From the NCBI GenBank assembly GCA_023101725.1, contig JALJCO010003962.1, positions 118,501-182,500 on the forward strand: a DNA stretch of 64,000 nucleotides, in the 5' to 3' direction. The position numbers and the translations under genes are program-made. Positions 49,701 through 61,875 of this stretch are shown here, one piece after another (position 1 is the first letter of the stretch; every line of letters starts with the position of its first letter). The notes under the pieces were generated by a model, which was given only the letters and a program-made list of their open reading frames with translations, was not told the DNA's origin and did not search any database. This DNA comes from Atherinomorus stipes. Its lineage: Eukaryota > Chordata > Actinopteri > Atheriniformes > Atherinidae.

Positions 49701-51880
49701 CAAGTATAACTGTCTGGGTTTGATGTTATAGCACCACTGTTTTTTTTATGTTATGTGTAAGCATCAGTTGTTGAGATTTTCCTCTGTCGAACACCCACAG
49801 CTTCTCTCTCTTTCACCAACCAATAACACAGAGTTAATGTTGTTATGAGCAATTCAATCAAACATTAATTAGGTGTAACCTTTGGGAATATGCTCATTTT
49901 TAGGGGAAGATTTATATTATATTAAGCAATGTACTTTACAAACTATAAACACAGCTTTGTAATCAATAAGGAAAAACTGGAAAACTGAGCAAATATATTG
50001 TGAAGGGTTAGGTATGCTTACTTAAGGTGAGCTATGACATGTAATTATTGTTCAGGTAGGCACAAGGAAAACATTCATTACGTCTTAAAGCTGTTGTTCA
50101 AATGAACCTGAAGTTGAGGAGTGTGGAAGACCAAAGAGCCAAAACAACTCTACCAGGACAGTGTGGTAAAGCGCCCACAAAAACGCTGTCTGCTCAGCAT
50201 GGCTGAACGATTTGGTGCTCTGCAGACTGAGGCACCCCATTTGGCTAATGAAGTCCCAGACTGTCTTCACACCACACCCCCACCCACCGCCCCACTATGA
50301 AATGTTCTACTCATGAAAGTAATGAGGCAGGGAGGGAGAAAGACTCTTCTGGCCACTGATAACCTCAGACTAAACTTGCAACCTTACGAGACAAGGGCCT
50401 AATATCTGGCCGTCAATCAGCCCCAGCATCCCTGGCTGGAGTGTTTAATTACAAGGATTAATTATTTACCAGCCTCCTCTGTCACTACTCAGTGCGCCCA
50501 AAAAAGGAGTGTAAAGAAGAAAAAAAGAAATAGAAAAGAATAACGCTGACAAGTTGTGGTGGAAAACTTTCAGAGAAAAGTCTGTCGTTCCAGATTATAC
50601 AGGAACCTTTTTTTTTTTTTTTTTTCATTGTTCCCAATCAATAAAAACAAAAAGCCAGGTTTGTGAACATGAACTGTCAATGATTATTAAAGGTCTCTCC
50701 GGTAAAATCCTGACCATCCAGAAACTGAATTTACCACTGACACTCCACAATAATCTTAAAGGATATTTACAGGATGCACTTATGACAAAACATTAACAAC
50801 AACAAAAATTCAGCCATTATCTAAGATTTAATACATGGAAAAATAAACACAATTTCATGCTTAAATGAATAAAACTGTATGTCAGCAATAATGCAGTTAA
50901 ATTTGACAGTGACAACATGCAAAAAATAGCAACTTTAGGATGCGACTACTCTGACTTCATGCACTTAATATTTACTCTTGACCCACAGGCTGCACAGCTG
51001 AAACAGCAACTTCAGGCTTTTAACTAATTTGAAGAGACAAGATCATATTACTCCTCTGCTTGTATTCACTAAAGCACTTCACCTTGCTGATGCTGGGAAG
51101 TATATGTCAGTAAACACATGAAGTCATACAAACAATACTTAATCTTAAAAAGTGTTTATTTCCAGTGCTACAACCAGACAAATATCAGTTAATTCATTGC
51201 AAACGTTTGAAATTTTCTAAATTTGCTGCATGTCAGTTATATAACAGAGGGGTCCCTGATTGTGTTTCTCTTTGATCATTTTACAGTTTTGAGTAAAAGT
51301 GAAAACTCTTCAAACTCCTGTTGTGGAGTTCCAACAAGTTTAAGTGGTGTGTATCCATACAGCAGTTTAAACGCATTGGTGTAACTGATGGTAAACATTT
51401 CATTGTATGATGTAAATAATCTATTCATGTAAAGTAAATGTGAGTTTTAATAGCTTAAGTTTATGTTAATTGCCACTAAATGTCAAAACTATGTCATCTG
51501 TTAAAAGGAAACTGGTAGCCAACCACAATAATATTTGACTAAGAAAGGTATAAAATCGAGGTACAGTTTATACAATATTAGTATGCATAGGCCTTATGTC
51601 ATCAGAAAATAACCCACATATGGCAACATGTCATATAACCATTTATCAGTTCAAAACACAATATCATTGATCAAAGTATATCTTTATGGAGATTTATCAA
51701 ACTCTGAGAACCATTTTGGAGAACTTCTCCAGTCCTGAGTGTGGTCAGTTGCAGGCTCCATCACGACGCTCTACTGGTGCTCTTAGCAGCACTTAATGCA
51801 AGTTCTATGATGCAGAGCTACAGTATGCAGATATTCATCAGTCACTGATTTACATGTGTCTTGGTGTTTATCAGCATTAA
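46716..51880. other. intronic sequence, no gene recognised
   Basis: About 5 kb of AT-rich, repeat-poor intron. I saw no exon, RNA gene or complete transposon. Poly-A near 49080 and poly-T near 50610 are the only simple repeats of note. Confidence 0.5.
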
Positions 51881-52915
51881 AGCTAGGGTTAGCAATACTG
51901 GAAAAACGGCTTGAGCAAGAGACAGTTTAGAAAAACACACCACCCGAAACCACGCCTTCATAGGGCAGGGACGTGTGCGCCGATGTTTTACAAGCAGGTT
52001 AACGATGACAGCTGAGTGGATAGCTCCTTAGCTTGATAGTAAACATCTGACAAACCACGTTTTTAAAAGCTTTAATCCACTCACCTCCAACTCCTTCTGC
52101 AGTGTAAAAAGTCCACACTGCAAACATCAACGCCTCCGAGACTTAATCCTTATCTGTATTATCTGTTTTGTTTTGTTTTTTTGGCGCAGCAGCAGTTAGC
52201 AGTCCATTAGCTATATTTGCTTACAGTGAGCAGCACACAGGGGGGTCACGTGGGGGACGGAGACGAGACATAAAGGCATCGATCCGTTCTTTCTATACGT
52301 AGCGAATTACCAATTCCTACCTTTCGGTATGAAAGGCAAGGGTAGGTAGGTCAGAGTTTTTACAGAACTGCAGCTCTCACAGAGGTCTGACTATTTATGA
52401 ATACATGATGTATTGACTACTGTCAGTATGGAAGGACCATTTCAACTAGTATAACAAAAAGTGTTTCTGAGCAGGACTACCAACTCTGGCTTTAAAACCC
52501 CCAATGTTACTTTTTGACCTTAAAAATCTGCATTTCTGACTCGTTTTGATGGCACACCAACATTCACTGTGCACATTTCTCGAGTTGTCACTGCCCAGCG
52601 GCGTCCCGAGGCTGACAAACCGCACTGTGCAACTTTTCCTATCCGGGACGCAGCCGTGATGTCGCAGCCAAATATTGGTTGCACACCGCGTCACATGCTA
52701 GCAAACAAATATGAACCAGATATGAACACAGCGAGTGTTTTGAAAACATGCATCATGGCGGATTTGGCAAAGAAACGCAAGAAAACGTCACCGGAGGAAG
52801 ACAGGAAAAGAAAGAGAGGAAGGGACAGAACAACAGATAAGACAAGACTGTCTTTTACTGGCTTGAATTTGCTCACAGTACAGGTACAATGCAAGATGGA
52901 TGCCAGTTAAACCAT
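51881..52915 (+). other. CpG-richer block with a basic 56-codon frame, likely transposon-derived
   Basis: This block is richer in CpG than its surroundings. It contains GGTTAGCAATACTGGAAAAA near 51888 and ATGGCGGATTTGGC at 52755. From that ATG the plus strand reads MADLAKKRKKTSPEEDRKRK then RGRDRTTDKTRLSF, and it closes at a stop near 52910. A short basic N-terminus of this kind is typical of fish transposon proteins, but I cannot name the family. The frame upstream of the ATG is also open. Confidence 0.3.
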
Positions 52916-55690
52916 CAGTAGGGCACGCGTCACTGAGAAAATTGCTAAAGTTATGTTGTGGGCTACAAATCAATCAAATAATTTTTACAGTTATCAAAAT
53001 GTGTTCCATGCACATATTGATTCCTTCATCTTAACAACCAACATGCTGTACATAAACTACAAATTCCACAAAAAATAATTTAATTCAAAAAAGAAAAACA
53101 GCAGCTAAAACCGCTCGCCCACCTGTTCATATCTCAGACTTTTTTCAGCCTGTGCAGTTTTTCCATCAAAAATGCTAAAAAAAAAAAAAAAGTTTATCTT
53201 TATAGTGCAAATAACAAACACAAATTAAAAATAATTTGTCAGAAATGTGACATTCGTTCAGTCTGGGACAGTGGCTAAATCTGATTACACTGTTAGCTTG
53301 GACCACACTTTCATTAAACCTGTCATTGTGGACTGCTCAAAATTTTACTACACTTTTTATAGTGTCAAGATAGCAACCTTGAATAAAATATGCTGAGATA
53401 CATGCTGACATCCCAGCACTACTGGTGACAATGAATGGTTTCAGGTGTCTTGGACAGCAGGTGTCATTTCGGATCAATGTGACAGATTGTCACCTGTCAA
53501 ATTAGCATTACTACAAAAAGAAATGGTGAACTGGAGGACTGTCAAATAAGGAGAGCAGAAACACAACCAACATTGCAAACCAGACAATATCACCCCAAAA
53601 TACAGTCAGCTTGCATTTTCCAGAAGTATATCAAAACTCTTAACTATGAAGTTATGAAGTAGTACATTTTGATTGAGTAATTTCATCATGGAGTCAATAA
53701 GAATTCACTAATATTGAAAATGTATGTTCATCAAGGAAGTTTATCACAACTCAACTACTAGCAGCGATATCCACAGTTTTGTACCCTGGATGTACATGCA
53801 TGCTGTAACCTTTGTAAGCAGGAAACCCTATTTTGACTTTGTCCTTCTGTTTAACAGTATTTCCCAAATAAAAGAATGTTTGCCATAGAAATGATGATCA
53901 AAATATAATTTTGTGTCAAGCTGTTGAGGTTATGGCACACTGACCTAATTTCAGCTCCAAGGACATAAATATGAATAGCATTTTTACTGAATGGTTCAAA
54001 TGATTCATTTGCCAAAGAAAACTCATTTTAGATCTTTATGGAAGGTCAAGAGTAAGGTATAATATGTAATTTCCAAGCAATGAACTCAAAAGTGTGTTTA
54101 ATGTTGAACTGCTCTGATATTGATCTAAAAATAATAAATATACCATTACAGTATCATTAAATCCACAAGGGGGAGTGTGTTGGGACTTAAGTGTAAGAGA
54201 AGTCAGCTTGTTTCTCCTTCTGAAGCAGCACAGGGTTCTTTCCCTGGACTCATAGCTGATGGCTCATTAATCTATTGTAGAGGAAGTCTCCTTCAATACA
54301 CGCTTGCACCAGTGAAGGACTTCTCACTTAGTCCTTTTTTTTTTTTACAGGATATTTATTAGAATGATTAAAAACACTTCGAAACAAAGAAAACTTAATT
54401 CTTGCTTAAGTTCCAAGCCTTTTTTTTCTTTTGTTTCTTTCATTCACCAAGTCTCACATTTAAGCTCCGGTCCTGTTTGCATAATGTCAAGGTGAGTACC
54501 ACCAGCTGTACCACCACTGGCTTTCCCTATGAGTCACTGGCCAAGGGGTTTTATCGCAATATGGTTTTCATTTTTGTAGAAAAATGCTAACACTGCACCA
54601 CTGCTCACCAAGTAAGATCTCTGAATGTGCCAACATGGCTAATAATAGGTCCAACAGGACACCAATTCTAAAATAGGTACCATAAAAGAAGCACAGTCGA
54701 AAGAACGTCATTGTTCAATATTTAATTGATCTGTAGTACATATAAATAAATCCCCTGGAGACAACGGAAATAAATATTTCATTTCATGGATGTCTGGCCT
54801 GTGGTTGTACAGATAACTTGCCAAAGACATTAGCTTTGTAAAGACAAATGGATTGGGGAAAAAAAAGCCCAGACCAAGAAGACCGTGCAAAAAAGAAAAA
54901 AAGAGAAAGATCATGAAACAATTTAACGACTCATTGCATTCCCACTATAATTAATGGCTCCAAGGCATGTTAAGCTAGTCTCATGATCAATCAAATTATA
55001 CTACAGTTTTGTTATTATAGGACTTAGTAAACAATACAGGAATACAATCACCAATGCTCTGCAGCCAGGCAACTGAAGGAAAAATCCTCACAAGTACACA
55101 CATCTTAATACTCTGACAGTGTCTGTCAGGTAGAAGCCATGAACAAAAAAAAAAAAAAAAAAAAAAAAAACTGTGAGAGTCCATTGAGACAAATAGTCAA
55201 ATTTATATTAGAAAAAAGAATGAGCACCAGGGAAAGTCAAATGTCTGAACAAGGTAAAGAATGATCGCAACATACCTGTGACTGCTGGCAAAGCTCACAG
55301 TGACATGTTAATATTTACCCTCCTTTTAGTCTGCTAAGTAAGTGCATAGACTAATGGGAATACCATTAGTTTTGCATATAATATTTATATGCTGGTCACT
55401 TTCAAACAAATTAGCCTGATAGATACGTCAGTTCAAAGTTAACAATCCAATTTGATAGAATCATTTCTGAGGAACACATAAATGGGTAGACCATATTTAT
55501 TCCAATCCTGCCAAATGCCAAACTGTTACTGCATTTATGTAGATACAGGCAGAAACTTCTAGACAAAAACTGTAAGGGTCATTTCCTTTAATTTCAATTT
55601 ATTCTATTGTTTGTTATTTTGTTGTTTGTTGTTTTTGCACGTGTTACTGCTGTTTCACCTGTATCCCACTTCTTTTGAGTCTCTGACATT
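52916..55690. other. intronic sequence, no gene recognised
   Basis: AT-rich intron with homopolymer runs, including about 25 A residues at 55146-55170. No exon or complete repeat identified. Confidence 0.5.
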
Positions 55691-55696
55691 ACACTA

Positions 55697-56173
55697 AAGC
55701 CCCGTTTCCACCCGCGGGTCTGGGTCGGCTCGGGTCAGGTCGGATCGGGTGGGTTTTGGTACGGATGTGTGGATTTCACGTTGCGTCCCCACTGCAAACT
55801 GTCCCCTTACCCTGGAGGCGGAGTATTAACCGGATAGCGCTGCTACGTGATCGCGTGACATCATCGCCAAGCAACGCCTTTTAACCAAAGCACCACACCA
55901 CACGTGATGGAAACAAAGGAGTCACCCCTGCTTTGTTTTTACGACGGGTCATGTGGGAAGTGACGGATTTTTCAGCGAATCAACAGATTGCTGTGTATTA
56001 GCTCCACCTCTTTGGTCCGGATCGGTTAGATCAGTACCCCTACTGAAGGGTACCGAAAAAGTAGGCCGGGTCGGATATAAGGGTACCCGTCCCAGGTTTT
56101 ATCTGCGGAGACGCAAAAAACGGTGACCAATCCGGCCCGACCCGACCCAGACCCGCGGGTGGAAACAAGGCTT
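55697..56173. mobile_element. MITE with long GC-rich terminal inverted repeats
   Basis: Left end AAGCCCCGTTTCCACCCGCG (then GGTCTGGGTCGG). The right end is the inverted match (CCGACCCAGACCCGCGGGTG, GAAACAAGGCTT). The arms are about 30 bp, followed by GGTACCC-type subterminal repeats. There is no coding sequence. The target duplication could not be fixed, so the superfamily (Harbinger or hAT) is open. Confidence 0.8.
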
Positions 56174-59100
56174 CAGATTTTTGAGACCTCCACTACCAGG
56201 TAATATGCTAATAATCCCTCATAATCTAGTCCTCAAACATCAAAGGATGTGTGCAAGCGTCAGTAGGACTTGCTGCTCACCCTGATCCCAAGGAGAAAGT
56301 CAGGAGAAAGGCTTGTTAGGATGTGTGTTTAACCAAAGTGGACATATCTCGTCTCATCCAAGGGCCTGGACACTGTCAACAACCTTCCTTGGAGTCAGCC
56401 AGTCTGATTTATCTTTGTTAAAAACATCTCTGGTCGGGGCAGCAACCGGAGTCTCTTCAGAACTTTGTCGGACTAAGGTCTTTCACTTTTCAGTAAAGGC
56501 TATCTATCAGGAAAAAGGCAGATCTGAACTACCAGTGACACCAGATGAAGATCATTGCCATTCATCTACAATACAACAGATTTGAGTCAATTTTCAAGAA
56601 AATCCAGATCCGAGACACCCAAGCATGGACCAAAGTGGTGAGCTGTTCATCAACAGTTGGACAACAAAACATATGATCATTTCAGAGCAAACCAACATCG
56701 ATGATAATTTGTACATGTGGAAATAAAATGCTGGCCAGAAACACAAATAGCTACCTGCACAGAGAGATGCAGCCAGACGTCCTGTGTGGGAGGCAGCATG
56801 GCACTAAAGGGCTCCATTTTCCCACATTAGTTTAACCACAGAACTTGCACTGACACCCATAATTGCTTAACTATCCCATTCACACCTATGCTTCTCCAGC
56901 TGACAAGCAATCATGTAGTACTGGTTTTCTAGTCCTAATGATATTCAATCAAATCAAAAACTGTTTGGACATTTGTCTAATAATAAGGGCAGGTTATCCT
57001 CTACACAACAACAGATCTGTTCGTGGTGGCGGCGCTACACAACCATCACAAATGTGAGCGCTTAAATAGCAGCTCTGTCAGAGTCATGCCAGAACACAGA
57101 TTTCTGACTCCCTGACAGACAGTAACAAAAAATGTCCATGTCACTATGAAATGAGCATTATAGTAAAAGCTATATTTAGTGTCAGTGCTCTAAAGAGGTT
57201 GCAATGTTGCAGCAGTTATAGAACCAGTGAACTTTGTGCGTTTTCACATAAATAAGTAAATAAAACATCTGTAGTGAAGCAGCATTTAAGTCTTCTAATG
57301 TGACCATACATTCACACAGAATGTCAGACTGAGTGAGGTCTGCGGCATGGACCGTACAAAAGAAAAAAATCTATCAAACTGTTTTTAATAGCATCTGATT
57401 GGCAAGCTGTCTTGGGACAGTTGGCAAATGGGCGGGCAGCGGAGGAGTTTAGAGGTGCTAAAGTTCAGGCAGGAGCGACGCAGCACCCGGTGTCCTGCCA
57501 ACAGCCTTACAGTGGCACAGTTCCTGACTAAGTTGTTGACCCATGGCCCCCACCTGCATTGACCATGTATTATATTGGGGGGGGATCACTTCCCCTCTTA
57601 TCTCCTATGCTGCCTGCCACACCAGAAGGCTTTTGACTCATGCCCATCTGTCCTGGTAGTATACATTAAGTGAAAGCCAAGATACAAGCAACCTGTCAAA
57701 TTCATGAGTCCCTCATTATGAGATGTGTTGTTATTTCAAAAGTAAGAGAAAAATGATCTGCTAAGAGGTCGTTCTTGAGAGTTATTTTGAGGCCACAATG
57801 AAATATGGGTGAGATTTTTAAGAAATGCACATTTGGAAAAATATTTTGAAAGACTGCTGCCATCATTGATACAGAATCAAAAGCAAACTAACAAATAGGA
57901 TCATTTTTAATAACTGGTGAGAAATGGTGTGACACACATTAAAGAGACAGAATCAAGGGACATGAGAAACACCTCTCAGTGGGAGTTTACATGCCTTTGC
58001 CATTACCACAGCAACCGAGGCAGACTCGATAACAATGCCTGAAAATACAAATATGACTTAATCTCTTGCAAATATCAGCATGGACAGTCAGTCTAGAGAC
58101 AGAGTTTAGTCATACATCACATTTGCCTTCAGACAGAACAAAATCCAGAGGCTTTTTAAATATGGCAATACATCAGTGGGTTTAACAAATAAATAAAGCA
58201 GTAAAACGACACCACTGTATTGTTTGAAAAATTTCCCATAACACTTCTGTGTGAAAGAACTTTTGGCATGTTGATTTTTTTTTTTTTTTAAGGAGCATAA
58301 CACAACCTTCAGAAACTGTTAGCTACTTCTTTTAAAAACACTAAATGAAATAGGTCAGTACTACCAAACACAGATTCATGTTACTCAAGTTGGTACTTGA
58401 GATCACATCTGACACCTGAATTGATTTAAATGTGCCATGAACCAGTTAATGGCCCAAATCTACAGTTCAACATCGGTTGACTGCAACTATGCTGTAGATG
58501 CTGCCAGTCTCTGCTCCCACACAAAGTTAATGAGAGATTTCCATCAATGCTTAAGTATAACATGAGTGGGTCTCCAATAGTACTGCACAGAGTAAGCAGA
58601 GTCTGCACACCATTTTAATGGTTAATTAATTGGCACATACACCAGACACATTGAGCAGATCTATCAGTAAAAGCAGCATATGCCTATCATTTTTGCTTGC
58701 AAAGTGAAAAAAAAAAATCACAATGTCAAACAATGTGGGTTTACAAAACACCTTGAAATTTCAAATCTAAAGTCTGAAAAAGATTTGGATTTTATAAGAA
58801 AGAATAACAACTGAACATAAAGTCTGCAAAAAGCCATGTAAGTATGTATAGCAACAAAACAACATCTTGGAAGGTTCATCTGAGGCCTGTACCATGAAGC
58901 TAGTGACTTAATTATCAAGGCAATTTCAGGTTTAGCTCTGGATTTTTAATGTAATAAAGCTAGTTATGTCTCACAGAAGTGTATTACCAAGGTAAATCAT
59001 GCTAAAGCGTACCTGGTCTGTAGCAGAACCCATTTATTCGCAACCATTTTAACCCATTTTCTTTTTTACTTCAGGGAACCTTTAAAGTGTTGTTTTAGCT

Positions 59101-59537
59101 TTGAGAAGCTAATGCAAGTTTTAAAATAAAATAACTGGTTGTCTCTTCTGAATTAAATTAATTTCGTGTAACTCGGATGAATGAGGCCAATCCAGCATTC
59201 TGAGCTTGTTGTTTCTATTATATCAATATTGTACACAGCAATACAGTTACAGCAATCTAGTCACTTCTATGCCCTTTATGCACAACTCTACTACTTCCTG
59301 AACTTAAGCCAGCTCCTTTGCCTCCCGTCTTTCAGTACTGGACAAACTGATTAATCCAAGTGTGTCTGACCATTGTCCTGGTGGCGACTGAGGTCAGGCA
59401 CACCTGGATTGATCAAATCATCCAATAATGAAAGACAGGAGATAAAGGAGGTAGCTTAAAGGGATAGAAGACCCACAGAATGACAGGCTTTCATTTTCTA
59501 CTCACACTCATGCTGAGCAAGACTCTGGAGCACTTTT
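56174..59537. other. intronic sequence, no gene recognised
   Basis: About 3.4 kb without recognised exon or repeat. The 90-codon frame at 56313-56585 plus has no domain signature or splice context. Confidence 0.5.
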
Positions 59538-59541
59538 TTAA

Positions 59542-60500
59542 AGTGATACCATGTAACTTTTGAACCCAATGTTAGCCAAATATTATGATACATTATATTC
59601 TAACATTATTATTAATATAAGTAACTATAGCTGATTGCTGCGGTCAATATAGAGCACTTGACGCATGTCGTTGCTCCGAGGGGGCTGCCATTTTGAAAAA
59701 CCAGGCATTGTAACTCAGGAGCAGGCCTGTCTCTCATTGGATCATGTAACCTGGAATGCTTTGATTAATGGCTTGATGACTTAAAAATCAGCTTTTGAAA
59801 GTGGTCTGCAACACTCTTCCAAAACACAGACTAAAGGCCTTTTCACACCGGGACTGATGCGAATAAAGGGCACGAAACTGCGAACAATTTGGGGGAGAAA
59901 TATCGGCGCATTTGTCTATACACACCTGCTCCGACGCGAAATTACGAAGATGCAAAAACAAACTTGCATTTGTTATTCCAGAGGACCGTGAGCACATGCA
60001 ACAGTGACGGAGGGAGAGGCGGCTGCAGGTAAACTCCTGGATGCTGAAAACAGCTGATCTCACCGTGGAGATGCCAAATGGGAATTTTAAATAGAACACA
60101 TGTAGCTAATAACCTCAAATGGCTACAAAATGTAAGGAAAACATTGCTACTTCAGCTACTTCAATTCTGTGTTTTGCTTGCGACCAGCTCTGTGACGGTC
60201 GGAGCACCTTCTCTGATTGGTGGATTGTGTATCTGTCGGATGCGAATATTAAGAAAATCAACCTCAGTTCGAAAAAATAAACGTCGCAAAATCGCCAGAC
60301 GGAATTTTGTCACTGATGTGAACGCTCCCGTTGACTTGATATTAATGTCATTCAAGCTTTTGCAGTGTGAATCTTTCGGACGAAATATTTGGAGTAGGTG
60401 TGTAAAGGCCTTGAGACTGTTTAATTTTGAGACAGTTGTGGCGCCAGTGGGAAGTTACAGGTTTTGTGCCCATAGTGGCCAAAAGTTACACGGTGTAACT
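59542..60500. mobile_element. TTAA-flanked MITE, copy 2, carrying a nested element
   Basis: TTAA lies at 59538-59541 and 60501-60504. The termini AGTGATACCATGTAACTTTT and inverted AAAAGTTACACGGTGTAACT match the copy at 30854-31201 in the opposite orientation. Without the 580-bp insertion at 59833-60412 it is about 380 bp, close to copy 1. Shared internal text includes CTCTCATTGGATCATGTAAC and CAACACTCTTCCAAAACACA. Confidence 0.8.
59833..60412. mobile_element. Harbinger-like MITE nested in the TTAA MITE
   Basis: The termini AAAGGCCTTTTCACACCGGG and inverted GTGTGTAAAGGCCTT form an inverted repeat. The interior has Harbinger-like motifs (GCGAAATTACG, TTTCGGACGAAA). The flanks joined (CACAGACT plus GAGACTG) reproduce the uninterrupted text of copy 1, so no obvious duplication remains. 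No intact transposase was recognised. Confidence 0.75.
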
Positions 60501-60504
60501 TTAA

Positions 60505-60699
60505 TCTTTATAAACTTTAATAAAAAAAAATTTTCAACAACATTTTAAACTATCAGAAGTTTTCTAAACTTTTACAACCCTTAAAATGATGTTTGCTACA
60601 TCATAGTCACTCCTATGGATGCAAAATATGCAATTGGAAGTGACTGTGATAGTTACTGCTCAGACATTTTTGACTGCTAGACCACTGAATGATAAGAAC
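60505..60699. other. intronic sequence, nothing recognised
   Basis: Short unassigned stretch. Confidence 0.5.
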
Positions 60700-60906
60700 A
60701 GTATTTTTCAATCCTGGTCCTTGGGTACCAATGCCACTGCATGTGTTCAAGGTGTCCATACTTTAAAACACCTGGCTCAAATGAATGGCTCATCAGCAGG
60801 CTTGTAAAGAACATGAGTGGTCCAATTATTTCGCATCAGGTGGGCTGGAGTTGGTAAGAATCAAAACATGCAGGGCAGTGGTACCCAAGGACCAGAATTG
60901 AGAAAC
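60700..60906. mobile_element. short MITE with inverted ends
   Basis: The left end CAATCCTGGTCCTTGGGTAC pairs with the inverted right end GTACCCAAGGACCAGAATTG. The centre holds ACACCTGGCTCAAATGAATG. The family also occurs at 26485-26647. The target duplication is not clear. Confidence 0.7.
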
Positions 60907-61097
60907 AGATCTAAGAGGATGAAGATTTGATTATTTTAAACCATGATTTTTTTTAAAATCTATGCAACTCATATTTTTAAAATATATGATTATTAATAGA
61001 TATTAAATATTTGCAAATCTTTCTATGAGATAAAAATATGAATGTTCATATTCACAAAAAACAGAATTTAGATATAAAATTTTCATATAATCATTAA

Positions 61098-61162
<65 letters not shown>
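61098..61162. repeat. (TA)n(GT)n compound microsatellite
   Basis: A TA run to about 61134 continues directly into a GT run to 61162. A second shorter TA/GATA stretch lies at 61222-61258. Confidence 0.97.
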
Positions 61163-61167
<5 letters not shown>

Positions 61168-61298
61168 TATTCATATTTAAATTTATAAAAACAAAGTTAT
61201 AGATGCACTCTATAGGTGCACTATATATAGATATATAGATATATATCTATATATATATGTCTTTTTTGGTTTGTTTGTCTTTCCTATTACATGTATTT

Positions 61299-61520
61299 AG
61301 GCTGCGTCAGGTTCGCTGTAGAACGAAGAGGTACAGAAATTTATTCCTGCCAGCAGCCATCACCCTGAAGAACAAGACTGACTTACTGACTTATTATTGT
61401 TATATTATTATTTCATATGTTATATTGTTAAAAAGAAAAAAAAGAGCTTTTTACAATGTTGAATTGCCCTTCTGGGATGAATTAAGTATTTTTCATTTCA
61501 TTTCATTCATTTATTTATCT
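61299..61520 (+). pseudogene. 3' end of the same L2-type LINE family, truncated
   Basis: The plus strand reads RLRQVRCRTKRYRNLFLPAA then ITLKNKTD, nearly the same as the C-terminus of the reverse transcriptase at 37600-37688. It has the same 3' tail (GGGATGAATTAAGTATTTTT, TTCATT repeats). Everything upstream is missing. It lies 116 bp from the mettl15 exon, in the antisense orientation. Confidence 0.85.
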
Positions 61521-61635
61521 TCAGTCAACTAATGGCTTGCATTCATTAAGAATTAAACATGAAAACCTACATTACACAGACATTAACACGTTCAAGGACA
61601 CCGAAGGGTTGCAGATAACTAAGGTGAAAACATAC

Positions 61636-61875
61636 CTGAGCTGGCTGGATGTCTAAATAATGGAGCACCTCTTTAACCATGACAGGCATGTGAGGGGGCT
61701 TTTCAGCTGAAACAGCAGACAGTTCTTCAGATTTGTCCAGGGAGCCAGTACTGAATGATGCACCAACTACTGAGGACTGCGGGCTCAATGTAAATGTCCT
61801 CCATATTCTCCACACAGCCAAGTTTGTTTTCCTTATCACTGTGTTAGGGTGAAAAATCATAATCCTTGTAATGAT
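61636..61875 (-). CDS. mettl15: mettl15 first coding exon (start and mitochondrial presequence)
   Basis: An exon bounded by an acceptor with a pyrimidine-rich tract (TTTTCCCCACAG before 61875) and the donor CAG/GTATGT after 61636. It has 15 bp of 5' UTR, then ATG at 61860-61858 and 75 codons. The N-terminus (MIFHPNTVIRKTNLAVWRIW, RTFTLSPQSSVV) is basic with few acids, as expected of a mitochondrial targeting sequence. The exon ends PPHMPVMVKEVLHYLDIQPA then Q. That is the family's conserved start, H-x-P-V-M-x-x-E-V. The last codon is complete, and phase 0 joins the [11 protein letters not shown] exon at 25074. An in-frame ATG at 61896 lies within the polypyrimidine tract and is not used if this acceptor is correct. 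Confidence 0.93.

Larger units (their letters stand above)
25075..61635 (-). other. mettl15: mettl15 giant intron (36.6 kb)
   Basis: Bounded by donor GTATGT at 61635 and acceptor TAG at 25077-25075, both canonical. Everything between, including the reverse transcriptase and the nested DNA transposons, is therefore transcribed as part of the mettl15 pre-mRNA. Features inside are listed separately. Confidence 0.85.

Noticed and set aside
60078..60548. 156-codon plus-strand frame as a host gene
   Set aside because: It lies mainly inside the nested Harbinger-like MITE and its TTAA host, and shows no domain.
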